Below are positions 1 through 8,474 of a stretch of 64,000 nt of DNA, one piece after another (position 1 is the stretch's first letter; every line of letters starts with the position of its first letter). The position numbers were made by a program, and so were the translations under genes. The DNA is taken from NCBI RefSeq assembly GCF_014653945.1, contig NZ_BNAU01000001.1:1690181-1754180 (forward strand). The letters run 5' to 3'. The notes below the pieces were generated by a model that worked only from the letters and a program-made list of their open reading frames with translations, had not been told where the DNA came from and searched no databases. The stretch comes from Amycolatopsis deserti. GTDB taxonomy: Bacteria; Actinomycetota; Actinomycetes; Mycobacteriales; Pseudonocardiaceae.

Positions 1-980
1 CACTCGAAACGGTCCAGCAAGGACAGTGCGGCGCGCTCGATCTCGCCCCGGTCGCTCGTCGGCGCGGGCAGCGTCACGCTGCGGGTGTAGGTGAGGAACG
101 GCTTGAACCGCACTTTGACCCCGATCCGCACCGCCGGCCGGGCCTCGGCCAGGACGTCCTCGGCCACCCGCGCCGCGAGCACCGACACCTGCGCCTCCAC
201 CGACGCGCGGTCGGTCAGATCCGCCTGGAACGTCGTCTCCCGGCTCCTCGACCGCGCCAGGTACGGCGTCGCCGTCACCTCGGTGTCGCCGGCGCCCTGG
301 GCGAGCAGCCGGTACCACGGCCCCATCGTCGGACCGAAGCGCGCCGCCAGCTCGTCCGGGTCGGCCGTGCCCAGGTGCCGCACGGTGGTCAGCCCGGCCT
401 CCGCGAGCTTCTTCGCCGTCTTGCGCCCGATCCCCCACAGCGCGTCGGTCGGCCGGTCGGCCATCACCTCGACCCAGTTCGCCCGCGTCAGCCGGTAGAT
501 CCCGCCCGGCTTGGCGAACCCGGTCGCGATCTTGGCGCGCACCTTGTTGTCGCCGATCCCGACCGCGCAGGACATCCCGGTCCGCTCGGCGACCCGCTGC
601 TTGACCTCCGCCGCCAGCGCCTCCGGGTCCGCCACCCGGGCGCCGAGGAACGCCTCGTCCCACCCGAGAACCTCGACGACCACCGGGAAGGTCCGCAGCG
701 TGGCCATCACCCGTTCCGAGACCTCCTCGTAGGCCTCCTTGTCGACCGGCAGGAACACCGCGTCCGGGCAGCGCTTGGCCGCCAGCCGCAGCGGCATGCC
801 CGACTGGATGCCGAACTCGCGGGCCTCGTACGACGCGGTCGCCACCACGGCCCGCTCGGCCGGGTTGCCGGACCCGCCGACCACCACCGGCTTGCCGCGC
901 AGCTCGGGATGCCGGGCGACCTCGACCGCCGCGATGAACTGGTCGAGGTCCACGTGCAGCACCCAGTCGTCCGCGGACAC
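1..980 (-). CDS. dinB: DNA polymerase IV (Y-family), DinB2/DinP-like, 3' end outside window
   Basis: Error-prone Y-family DNA polymerase. The reading frame is open from a GTG at 980 to the window edge, so the C-terminus is not visible. The first catalytic motif reads HVDLDQFIAAVE (residues 9-20) and the second GWDEAFLG, with SGMPL between; both are close to what I recall of mycobacterial DinB2/DinP rather than DinB1. The residue at the steric-gate position (usually Tyr or Phe, after DxDxF) is Ile16, which family knowledge links to weaker discrimination against ribonucleotides. It lies 10 bp downstream of the AtuA-like gene and may be the last gene of that operon. Identity is secure; the subgroup is inferred. 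Confidence 0.93.
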   Translation of the reverse strand, partial: MSADDWVLHVDLDQFIAAVEVARHPELRGKPVVVGGSGNPAERAVVATASYEAREFGIQSGMPLRLAAKRCPDAVFLPVDKEAYEEVSERVMATLRTFPVVVEVLGWDEAFLGARVADPEALAAEVKQRVAERTGMSCAVGIGDNKVRAKIATGFAKPGGIYRLTRANWVEVMADRPTDALWGIGRKTAKKLAEAGLTTVRHLGTADPDELAARFGPTMGPWYRLLAQGAGDTEVTATPYLARSRSRETTFQADLTDRASVEAQVSVLAARVAEDVLAEARPAVRIGVKVRFKPFLTYTRSVTLPAPTSDRGEIERAALSLLDRFE

Positions 981-990
981 GCGGTCCAGG

Positions 991-1299
991 CTAGCCGGAC
1001 AGCTCGATCTCCAGCGACAGCAACCGCGAGCTCAGCCCCTTGCCGTGGGTGTCCAGCGCGAGCGATGTGGTGACCCCGCCGTCGAGCGCCTGCCGGCACC
1101 GGAACTGCAGCGCGCACAGCTTCGGCAGCACGTACCGGACGACCTCGCCGCGCACCTGGCCGGCCAGGTGCTCCCGCACCCGCTCCGCAGTCACCTCGCG
1201 CTCCAGGTCCGCGAACTGCCGGTCGTCGTAGGGGAACAGCGACAGGATCGACGTGTCACCCTTGTCGCCGGCCCGGCAGTGCGCGATCTCGTGCAACAT
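991..1299 (-). CDS. AtuA-like C-terminal (ferredoxin-fold-like) domain protein
   Basis: A 102-residue protein starting MLHEIAHCRAGDKGD. It matches the short domain that forms the C-terminus of longer AtuA proteins (acyclic terpene utilisation), here encoded as its own gene. Its ATG overlaps the stop of the upstream AtuA gene by one base (TGATG), so the two are translationally coupled and probably form one complex. A GTG at 1308 is an alternative start. Biochemical function is not established for the family; association with small-acid or acyl-CoA catabolism is inferred from the neighbouring CitMHS transporter. Confidence 0.75.
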   Translation of the reverse strand: MLHEIAHCRAGDKGDTSILSLFPYDDRQFADLEREVTAERVREHLAGQVRGEVVRYVLPKLCALQFRCRQALDGGVTTSLALDTHGKGLSSRLLSLEIELSG

Positions 1300-2591
1300 C
1301 ACCCGCACGACCGACCCCCGAACACGGTCACCGCGGGCTCCACGCGGTCCCGGTCGATCAACGTGGACACGATCCCGATCACCTCCGTCACCGCCGTCCG
1401 GACGCCCCCGCCGCCGGCCGGCCCGTTCGTGTACAGCGCCTCCACCTCGTGGCAGACGACCTCGGCCCCGGCCCGGTCCGCGGCGGACGCGGCGACCCGC
1501 AGCCGGCACTCCGGCGACCCCTCCGCCCCCAGCACATCCGCTCGCACCCGCATGCCCGCGAGCCGCCGCACGACCACGTCGGCGGCCATTTCGGCGCGTG
1601 CCCGGGCGCCCGGGCCCTGGTAGGAGATCCCGGCTTCGGCCCGCCACCCGGCGCGGTAGCCGACGCTGACCTTCAACCGCTCCGGACGCGCCCGGCCGAC
1701 CGCGCCGCGCACCGCCACCCGGTCGGGCCCGGTCTCGGTGACCGTCACCTCGCGCAGGTCGAGCGTGACGTCCGGGGTCAGGTAGGCGGTGGGGTCGGTG
1801 ACCTCGTAGAGCAGCTGTTCCCGCACCGTCGCCCGCGACACCAGGCCGCCGGTTCCGGGCAGCTTGGACACCTCGACACCCCCGTCGGCGCGCACGTCGG
1901 CGAACGGGAACCCGAGCTCGGCCAGGCCGGGCACGTCCTTGCGGCCGGGGTCGGCGAAGTACCCGCCGGTGAGCTGGCCGGCGCACTCCAGCAGGTGCCC
2001 GGCCACGGTCCCGGCGGCCATCGGCGCCGGATCACGAAGGTCCCAGCCGAGCCGCTGGGCCAGGGGCGCGGTGAACAGCGACGGATCGGCGACGCGTCCG
2101 GTGAGCACCACCTGGGCGCCGGTCTCCAGCGCGGGCAGGATCTGCTCCGCGCCGAGGTAGGCGTTGGCGGACACCAGCTCGCCGTGCTCGGCCAGCGGGC
2201 GGCCGGTCTCCAAGGCCGGGGCGGCCGGGTCGATCCGGTCGAGCACGTCGTCGCCGGTCAGCACCGCGACGGTCAGCCCGAGCCCGAGACGGGCGGCGAG
2301 GTCCGCCGTCACCCGGCCGGCGGCCAGCGGGTTCGCCGCGCCCATGTTGGTGATCACCCGCACGCCCCGCGCCGCGGTGATCGGCAGCAGCCGCTCGAAC
2401 CGGGCGACCAGCCGCGGATCGTAGCCCGCGTCCGGATCGGCGAGCCGGCGCTGCTGGCCGAGCGCGATCGTCCGCTCCGCCAGGCACTCCAGCACGAGAT
2501 CGGCCAAGTCCCCGTCGCGGGCGAGCGCTTCCGCGGGTTCGAACCGGTCCCCGGCGAACCCCGCTCCCCCACCGATGCGTACGCAGTTCAT
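1299..2591 (-). CDS. AtuA-like (DUF1446) family protein
   Basis: A 430-residue protein starting MNCVRIGGGAGFAGDR, with a conserved glycine-rich N-terminus, TNMGAANP near residue 100 and VLTGRVADPSLF near residue 195, all typical of the DUF1446/AtuA family. Full AtuA proteins carry another ~100 residues at the C-terminus; here that part is the next gene. The ATG overlaps the stop of the CitMHS gene by 4 bp (ATGA), so transporter, AtuA-like and small subunit form one tightly coupled operon. Members occur in acyclic terpene and related catabolic loci, but the reaction is unknown. Substrate here is not predictable beyond a probable di- or tricarboxylate or its CoA ester. Confidence 0.8.
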   Translation of the reverse strand: MNCVRIGGGAGFAGDRFEPAEALARDGDLADLVLECLAERTIALGQQRRLADPDAGYDPRLVARFERLLPITAARGVRVITNMGAANPLAAGRVTADLAARLGLGLTVAVLTGDDVLDRIDPAAPALETGRPLAEHGELVSANAYLGAEQILPALETGAQVVLTGRVADPSLFTAPLAQRLGWDLRDPAPMAAGTVAGHLLECAGQLTGGYFADPGRKDVPGLAELGFPFADVRADGGVEVSKLPGTGGLVSRATVREQLLYEVTDPTAYLTPDVTLDLREVTVTETGPDRVAVRGAVGRARPERLKVSVGYRAGWRAEAGISYQGPGARARAEMAADVVVRRLAGMRVRADVLGAEGSPECRLRVAASAADRAGAEVVCHEVEALYTNGPAGGGGVRTAVTEVIGIVSTLIDRDRVEPAVTVFGGRSCG

Positions 2592-3880
2592 GCACTCCCC
2601 TGGATCGCGCCCGTGACGAGGGCGACGGCGGTCATCACCACGGTCGTCCCGAAGGCCCACTTGAAGACGAACCGCTGGTGCTCGCCCAGGTCCACACCCG
2701 CCATCCCGACGAGGATGAACGTGGACGCGGTCAGCGGGCTGAGCGGGAACCCGGTGGTCATCTGCCCGAGCAACGCGGCACGGGCGACCTCCGCCGGATC
2801 ACCGCCGAGCGCCGCGCTCGTCTCGGCGAGCACCGGCATCACCCCGAAGTAGTAGGCGTCCGGGGTGAACACCAGGCTCAGCGGCATCCCGGTCAGCGCG
2901 GTCAGCACCGGCAGTGCGCCTCCGGCCCAGTCCGGCACGACGCTCACCAGCGCCCGCGCCATCGCCTCGATCATCCCGGTGCCGGACAGGATCCCGGTGA
3001 ACACCCCGGCGGCGAAGATCATCGTGGTCACCAGCACCACGTTGTGGCCGTGCCGCTCGAACAGCTCCTGCTGCTGACTCCACTTCGGACGGTTGACCAG
3101 CAGGGCGAGCACGAACGCGCCGACGAACAGCACCTCGAGCTTCGCCACCTGGGCCAGCAGCGCGGCCACCAGGGCGAGGGTGAGCACGACGTTGGCCCAG
3201 GACCGCACGCGATCGGCGCGGGTGCGTTCCACGATCGCCGCCGGAATCTCGCCCTCCAGGTCGAGCACCCCGATCCGCTTGCGTTCCGCCCGTCCGATCA
3301 GCCACGCGGCGAGGAGCACCCACGCGATCCCGGCCAGCATCGCGGGCAGCAGCGGCAGGAAGATCCGCCCGCTGTCGGCGTTCAGCGCCGCCATCGCCCG
3401 TGCGGTCGGACCACCCCACGGGACCAGGTTCATCACGCCCGCACCGAGAGCGACGACCCCGGCGAGCACCAGCCGCCGCATCCCGAGCCGCTGGTACAGC
3501 GGGAGCAGCGCGGACACCGTGATCAGGAACGTCGAGGCGCCGTCGCCGTCGAGGGCGACCAGCACGGTGAGCGCGGCGGTCCCGACGGTGATCTTCAGCG
3601 GATCGCCCTTCGCCCACCGCAGGATCCGCCGCACGGCCGGGTCGAACAGGCCGGCGTCGATCATCAGGCAGAAGTACAGGACCGCGAAGGTGATCATGAT
3701 CGCGACCGGGGCGACCGTGGTGAGCCCCTTGCCGATCAGCTCGCCCAGGCGCGGGGCCGCCCCCACGGCGAGCGCGGCCAGCACCGGCACGACGGTCAGC
3801 GCGAGCAGGACCGAGACGCGGCGCGAGAGCACCCCGGCGAGGAACACGCCGATCGTCAGAAAGCCCGCCAGGGCAAGCAT
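2588..3880 (-). CDS. CitMHS family citrate/carboxylate:H+ symporter
   Basis: A 430-residue polytopic membrane protein with about 11-12 hydrophobic helices. The N-terminus MLALAGFLTIGVFLAG, the LDGDGASTFLIT motif near residue 110 and the NLVPWGGPT motif near residue 150 are hallmarks of the CitMHS family, which imports citrate complexed with a divalent metal, or related carboxylates, with protons. It is the first gene of the operon with the two AtuA-like genes, and is divergent from a LysR regulator across a 104-bp gap that holds a perfect palindrome. It probably supplies the substrate for the AtuA-like pair. Confidence 0.88.
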   Translation of the reverse strand: MLALAGFLTIGVFLAGVLSRRVSVLLALTVVPVLAALAVGAAPRLGELIGKGLTTVAPVAIMITFAVLYFCLMIDAGLFDPAVRRILRWAKGDPLKITVGTAALTVLVALDGDGASTFLITVSALLPLYQRLGMRRLVLAGVVALGAGVMNLVPWGGPTARAMAALNADSGRIFLPLLPAMLAGIAWVLLAAWLIGRAERKRIGVLDLEGEIPAAIVERTRADRVRSWANVVLTLALVAALLAQVAKLEVLFVGAFVLALLVNRPKWSQQQELFERHGHNVVLVTTMIFAAGVFTGILSGTGMIEAMARALVSVVPDWAGGALPVLTALTGMPLSLVFTPDAYYFGVMPVLAETSAALGGDPAEVARAALLGQMTTGFPLSPLTASTFILVGMAGVDLGEHQRFVFKWAFGTTVVMTAVALVTGAIQGSA

Positions 3881-3959
3881 CTCGGGGACCTCCAGTGGCT
3901 GTCGACGGTGACGTCTGCCGACTCTGCGGCATCACAGCTATCGAGGTCAAACAAGAGTT

Positions 3960-3977
3960 ACGCATAGACTCATGCGT
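3960..3977. promoter_or_regulatory. Perfect palindrome, candidate LysR operator
   Basis: ACGCAT-N6-ATGCGT, 18 bp, lies between the divergent CitMHS operon and the LysR gene and ends 7 bp before the chosen LysR ATG. The position suits an autoregulatory and divergent-control site. No Shine-Dalgarno sequence fits between the palindrome and the LysR start, so the LysR mRNA may be leaderless. Binding is inferred. Confidence 0.5.
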
Positions 3978-3984
3978 CATGCGC

Positions 3985-4989
3985 ATGGATCTGACGGTGC
4001 AGCAGCTCCGGGCCGTGGTCGAAGTGGCCGACGCCGGCGGGTTCACCACGGCCGCCCAGCGGCTGCACCTGGCCCAGTCGTCACTGAGCCGCACCGTCGC
4101 CGAGGTCGAGCGCAAGGTGGGCGTGCCGCTGTTCGAGCGCACCACCCGCCGGCTGGTGCCCACCGCGGCGGGCGTGGAGTTCACCCGGATCGCGCGGGAG
4201 GTCCTGGCCTCCTTCGATGCCGGGCTGCGGCACTTCACCGGATTCCTCGCCGGGACCCGCGGGCACGTCCGGGTGGCGACCCTGCCGTCGCTGGCCGCGA
4301 TCCTGCTGCCGCCGGTGATCGCCCGCTACCGGCGGGAACTGCCGGACGTCGAACTGTCCATCGAGGACTGCCTGTCCGACGAGGTGCTCACCCGCGTGCG
4401 CTCCGGCGCGGTGGACCTCGCGGTCACGGTCGTCGGCGAGCCGCCCGGCGATCTGGAGGTGCAGCCGCTGGCCGCCGACGAGTGCTGCTGCGTCTTCCCG
4501 CCCGGCCACCGCTTCGCGGACGCGGAAACGCTGTCCTGGCAGCAGATCTCCGGCGAGCCGTTCATCGCGTTCTCCCCCGGCAGCAGCATCCGGCCGCTGG
4601 TCGACCACGCGCTCGCCGAAGCCGGGGTGGTGCCCGGCCGCACGATCGAGGCACGCAACATCGCCGCGGTGGCCGGGCTCGCCGCCGCCGGGCTGGGCGT
4701 GTCCGCGATCCCCGGGCTGGTGCTGCCGCTGGTCGCCTTCGCCGGGCTGCGCCACCGGCCCCTGGACGGGCCGCGCGCCGAGCGCACGATCGCCCTGGTG
4801 CGCGACCCGTCCCGGCCGCGGCCGCCGGCCGTCGCCGCGTTCACCGAAGCCCTGTTGCGGGCCCGGGACCGCGGCGACGGCCTGCCGGATCACGCGCGCT
4901 GGCTCACCCGCCGTGGCAGTGGCCCTGCGCCGAGGGCGGCACGTCCAGCGTCGGGTTCCGGTCGAAGAAACCGACCGGCTTCAACTTGA
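3985..4989 (+). CDS. LysR-family transcriptional regulator
   Basis: A 334-residue LysR protein. The N-terminal winged helix-turn-helix reads MDLTVQQLRAVVEVADAGG, then QSSLSRTVAEVERKVG, followed by a periplasmic-binding-like effector domain (residues ~90-295). ATG 3985 gives the canonical M-D-L-x-x-Q-L start; ATG 3979 is also in frame. Divergent from the CitMHS/AtuA operon, which it most likely controls in response to the transported acid. The last ~25 residues are a basic, low-complexity tail that reads 86 bp into the 3' end of the convergent amine oxidase gene; this tail is longer than usual for the family. Confidence 0.9.
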   Translation: MDLTVQQLRAVVEVADAGGFTTAAQRLHLAQSSLSRTVAEVERKVGVPLFERTTRRLVPTAAGVEFTRIAREVLASFDAGLRHFTGFLAGTRGHVRVATLPSLAAILLPPVIARYRRELPDVELSIEDCLSDEVLTRVRSGAVDLAVTVVGEPPGDLEVQPLAADECCCVFPPGHRFADAETLSWQQISGEPFIAFSPGSSIRPLVDHALAEAGVVPGRTIEARNIAAVAGLAAAGLGVSAIPGLVLPLVAFAGLRHRPLDGPRAERTIALVRDPSRPRPPAVAAFTEALLRARDRGDGLPDHARWLTRRGSGPAPRAARPASGSGRRNRPAST

Positions 4990-6820
4990 ACCCGGTGTAG
5001 TCCACGGGCATCACCGGCCAGTCCTCCGGGCGCGGGAAGTGCGTCAGCCCGAAGGTGTGCCACAGCACGATGTCCTCGCCGTCGATGTCCCGGTCCGCCG
5101 CGGTCCACGCGGGCAGCCCGGCGCCGCCGGGGTTCTGGTTCACCAGGTCGCCGGCCGGGTAGCGCTCGGCGTCGGAGTAGCGGGTCACCCACAGGTGCTT
5201 CGTCGCGAACGTCGCCCGCGCGTGCACCGACGACGACTCGTCCGCCAGCAGCGTCGGCTGCCCCTCCGGGTAGAGCACGTACGCCGGGTTGCGGCCGAAG
5301 CGGTTCTGCCGGTCCGGGTTGACGATGTGCCACACGCGCCCCCGGGTGTTGTCGGCCGCGCGCGCCGCCTCCGACTCCCGGGTCAGCCGGGTGCGGGCCT
5401 CGCGGAAGGCGTTGCCGTACGGGTTGGCCTCGCTCACCGGCACGCGCACCGCGTCGACCTCGTCCACGGCGTTGCGGTCGCCGTCGACGCTGACGTCCAG
5501 CCGCGCGCAGAACAGGTGCTGGTGGTAGGGCGCACCCAGGCCGGGCGCCATCTCGGTGGCGTAGGAGTGGCCCTCGGCCGGGTACGCCGAGGTGAACGTG
5601 ATGCCGGTGGCCTTGGCCTCCAGCTCGATCGTGCCGTCGAGGTAGAAGTACCAGTAGAAGCCGTAGTCGTAGTTGCCGATCGTGGTGAAGAACGACACCA
5701 CAAGCCGCCGCTGCCGCCGCGTCTCGTGCGAGCCGGCGAACATGTCGCTGTGCTTCCACAGCACGCCGAAGTCCTCTTCGTGCATGCAGATCGCGTTGCG
5801 GATGGTGCGCGCCTGGCCGAGGTCGTCGGCCACCACCGCGTCGAAGTAGCGGATCTCGCCCAGGCAGTCGCAGCCCAGCTCGAGCGAATTGGTGTAGCGG
5901 GCGAACATGTACTCGCCGCAGTCGAAGTAGTTCTGCCAGAACCGCACCGGCGACGGGTCGGCGTAGGGCACCACCATCTCGGCCACCGACGCCCGGTACA
6001 GCACCGGCCGCTCGTGGAACGAGATCTCGTGCAGGGTCAGGCCTTCCCGCTCGTTGAAGCCCAGCCGCAGGTCCCAGTTCTGCCACCGCACCCGGCTGCC
6101 CTCGACCGTGAAGCTCGGGCCCTCGGGCTGGGTGATCCGGATCGGCTTGAGGCTCGTGCGGTGCGGCCCGGTCTGCGCCGGGTCGTCGAAGTTGCCCGGC
6201 TCCTGCGGCACCGGCAGGTCCCGGTGGTCGATCACCTTCGTCACCGCGCGAGCGGTCAGGTCGACGTAGGCGACCAGCCCGTCCACCGGGTGCGCCCACG
6301 GGTGGTCTTTCTCGTGGAACTGCTGGAAGCCCAGCGCCCGCACCACGCGGCGGCCGGTCTCCTCCGGGTGGTCGTAGGAGCCCGCGGACAGCGGCACCGC
6401 TCGCACCGTGGCCGGGTCGAGGCCGCGCCTGCGCAGCGCGTCGGTCCACCGCGGCTCGGCGCCCAGGATGTCCTCGATCAGCTCGAACTCGGTGTCGATG
6501 ATCGGCGGCTGACCGTCGGTGACCGGGTCGATCTCCCGTAGCTCGTCCACTGTGGACCGGGTGGCGGAGACGACCACGTCCTTGGACGAGCCGTCCGCCA
6601 GGTCGAGCAGGATCGCGCGGAACCGGCGGTCCACCTCGTCGCCCGGCTGATGGGCGCGCACCGCGGCCTTGGCCGGCTCCTCCAGCGCCAGGAAGGCGAA
6701 CCGGACCGATTCGCCCAGCAGGCCGGCGGCGGCGAGGATCTCGCGGACCGCGCGGACCTCGTCGGCGGTCATCGGGTCCAGCGGGTGCGTGGTGGTGGTG
6801 CGTTCTTCGGCGAGTGTCAT
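4904..6820 (-). CDS. Copper-containing primary-amine oxidase (topaquinone enzyme)
   Basis: A 638-residue enzyme that oxidises primary amines to aldehydes, releasing ammonia and hydrogen peroxide. Active-site elements are all present: Tyr384 in NYDYG is the topaquinone precursor, Asp300 in YFDCGEY is the catalytic base, and His433, His435 (HQHLF) and His594 bind copper. These positions are offset by exactly two residues from what I recall for the Arthrobacter globiformis enzyme, so length and domain order (N2, N3 and catalytic beta-sandwich) are canonical. It follows the APC permease by 11 bp, forming an uptake-and-oxidation operon. No signal peptide is seen, so it is cytoplasmic. Phenethylamine, tyramine or histamine are plausible substrates. 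Confidence 0.95.
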   Translation of the reverse strand: MTLAEERTTTTHPLDPMTADEVRAVREILAAAGLLGESVRFAFLALEEPAKAAVRAHQPGDEVDRRFRAILLDLADGSSKDVVVSATRSTVDELREIDPVTDGQPPIIDTEFELIEDILGAEPRWTDALRRRGLDPATVRAVPLSAGSYDHPEETGRRVVRALGFQQFHEKDHPWAHPVDGLVAYVDLTARAVTKVIDHRDLPVPQEPGNFDDPAQTGPHRTSLKPIRITQPEGPSFTVEGSRVRWQNWDLRLGFNEREGLTLHEISFHERPVLYRASVAEMVVPYADPSPVRFWQNYFDCGEYMFARYTNSLELGCDCLGEIRYFDAVVADDLGQARTIRNAICMHEEDFGVLWKHSDMFAGSHETRRQRRLVVSFFTTIGNYDYGFYWYFYLDGTIELEAKATGITFTSAYPAEGHSYATEMAPGLGAPYHQHLFCARLDVSVDGDRNAVDEVDAVRVPVSEANPYGNAFREARTRLTRESEAARAADNTRGRVWHIVNPDRQNRFGRNPAYVLYPEGQPTLLADESSSVHARATFATKHLWVTRYSDAERYPAGDLVNQNPGGAGLPAWTAADRDIDGEDIVLWHTFGLTHFPRPEDWPVMPVDYTGFKLKPVGFFDRNPTLDVPPSAQGHCHGG

Positions 6821-6831
6821 CGACGATCCTT

Positions 6832-8232
6832 TCAGGCGAGGGCGGGTTCGGTGGCGGGCGAGCGCAGGACGGCCGAGAGCACGGCCCCGATGGCGAACGC
6901 GAGGACGAGCACGGCGGCGATGACGGCGGCCAGGCCGAACGAGCCGCCGATGAGCGTCGGGAAGTTGAGCACGGTCAGCACCAGGCACGTGCCCAGTCCG
7001 GCCAGGCCGAGCACCGGCGCGGCGAACGTGTGCCAGGCGCGCCGGTCCACCCGCGTGCGGCGGAAGAACACCACCACGGCCAGGCAGGTCAGCGTCATCA
7101 GCACGAGCACACCGAGGGTCGCGGTGCCGGCCATCCACGAGAACACCTGGGTCACCGGGTCCATCCCGGCCAGGGCGAACACCGCGATCAGCACGACCGC
7201 GCTCGCCGACTGCGCCAGCGACGCGACGTGCGGCGAACCGTGCCGGGTGTGGCTGCGTCCGCACACGGCGGGCAGCGCGCCGGAGTTGCCGAGCGAGAAC
7301 GCGTACCGGGCGATGACGTTGTGGAACGACAGCAGCGCGGCGAACAGGCTGGTGACCAGCAGGACCTGGACGACGTCGGCGCCCGCGGTGCCCAGGTAGC
7401 GGCCCACCGTGGTGATGAGCATGTTCCCCGGGTCGGCGCCGGCCTGCTCGACCGCGCCCGCATCACCCCACGCCGAGACGACCGCCCAGCTGGACAGCGT
7501 GTAGAACCCGGCGATGAGCAGCAGCGACAGGTAGGTGGCGCGCGGGATCGTGCGGGCCGGGTCGCGGGCCTCGTCGCGGAACACCGCGGTGGCTTCGAAC
7601 CCGATGAAGCTCGCGATCGCGAACATGATCGCGATGCCCACCGAGCCGGAGCCGATCTGAGCCGGCTGCAGGAACGCCGTGGACAGTCCGGCCTCGCCGC
7701 CACGCACGGTCACGACCGCGTCGAAGACCAGCACGATCCCGGCCTCGCACAGCAGCAGCACGCCGAGGACCTTGCTGCTCAGGTCGATGTGCCGGTAGCC
7801 GAGCACGCCGACCACGGCGAGCGCGGCCAGCGACCACACCCACCACGGCAGCGCGGGACCGCCGTAGTGCTGGACCAGGCCGTCCAGGGCGGCGCCGAGG
7901 TAGCCGTAGACGGCCAGCTGCACCGCGGTGTAGGTGACCAGGGCGAGGAACGCCGCGCCGAGGCCTGGCGCGCGGCCCAGCCCCTCGCGGATGTAGGCGT
8001 AGAACGCCCCGGCGTTGGGGACGTGACGGCTCATCGCGCAGAACCCGACCGCGAACAGCAGCAGGACCACGCAGCACAGCACGAAGGTGGCGGGGAATGC
8101 GGCGCCGTTGCCGAGCGCGACGCCCAGCGGCACGCTGCCGGCGACGACGGTGAGCGGCGCGGCGGCCGCGACGACCATGAAGACGATGGAGCCGGCGCCC
8201 AGCGAACCGGTCAGCGACCGTGGCGTATCCAT
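6832..8232 (-). CDS. APC superfamily amino acid/amine permease
   Basis: A 466-residue membrane protein with about 12-13 hydrophobic helices. The start MDTPRSLTGSLGAGSIVFMV leads into the first unwound helix of APC transporters (AAAAPL), and an SFIGFEATAVFRDEARDP motif near residue 225 is typical of the family. First gene of a two-gene operon with the copper amine oxidase, so it probably imports the amine that the oxidase degrades. It is divergent from a second APC permease; the shared 242-bp gap carries candidate operator repeats. Confidence 0.88.
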   Translation of the reverse strand: MDTPRSLTGSLGAGSIVFMVVAAAAPLTVVAGSVPLGVALGNGAAFPATFVLCCVVLLLFAVGFCAMSRHVPNAGAFYAYIREGLGRAPGLGAAFLALVTYTAVQLAVYGYLGAALDGLVQHYGGPALPWWVWSLAALAVVGVLGYRHIDLSSKVLGVLLLCEAGIVLVFDAVVTVRGGEAGLSTAFLQPAQIGSGSVGIAIMFAIASFIGFEATAVFRDEARDPARTIPRATYLSLLLIAGFYTLSSWAVVSAWGDAGAVEQAGADPGNMLITTVGRYLGTAGADVVQVLLVTSLFAALLSFHNVIARYAFSLGNSGALPAVCGRSHTRHGSPHVASLAQSASAVVLIAVFALAGMDPVTQVFSWMAGTATLGVLVLMTLTCLAVVVFFRRTRVDRRAWHTFAAPVLGLAGLGTCLVLTVLNFPTLIGGSFGLAAVIAAVLVLAFAIGAVLSAVLRSPATEPALA

Positions 8233-8278
8233 GAGACCTCCGGGGACTCAGCGGGGATTTCCGGTGACGGCTGCACAG

Positions 8279-8297
8279 CGTTGAGCAGCAACGTTGC
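8279..8297. promoter_or_regulatory. Inverted repeats in divergent permease promoter region, candidate IclR operator
   Basis: CGTTG-N5-CAACG (8279-8293) overlaps a 10-bp palindrome GCAACGTTGC (8288-8297). The repeats lie in the 242-bp gap between the two divergent APC permease genes, 47 bp upstream of the minus-strand start. The rest of the gap shows no gene. Control by the IclR protein encoded in the adjacent operon is inferred. Confidence 0.4.
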
Positions 8298-8474
8298 GCC
8301 GCCGTCAGTCCCGGGTCAAACCCCGGTCTCCGGCACCGGGAACTCCCGCGGCGGCGTTCTCCCAACGCGGGAACGGGCCGGGGAAAATTCTCATTTGACG
8401 TCACGAGGCATGTGCCGCGGCGTGACCCCGGAGTTACAGTCCCAGGTTACCGTCCACAGAGGAGGAAGAGCTGG

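Noticed and set aside
375..1623. Plus-strand frames over dinB and the AtuA-like genes
   Set aside because: Low-complexity Arg/Pro-rich products without motifs; the minus-strand genes are clear.
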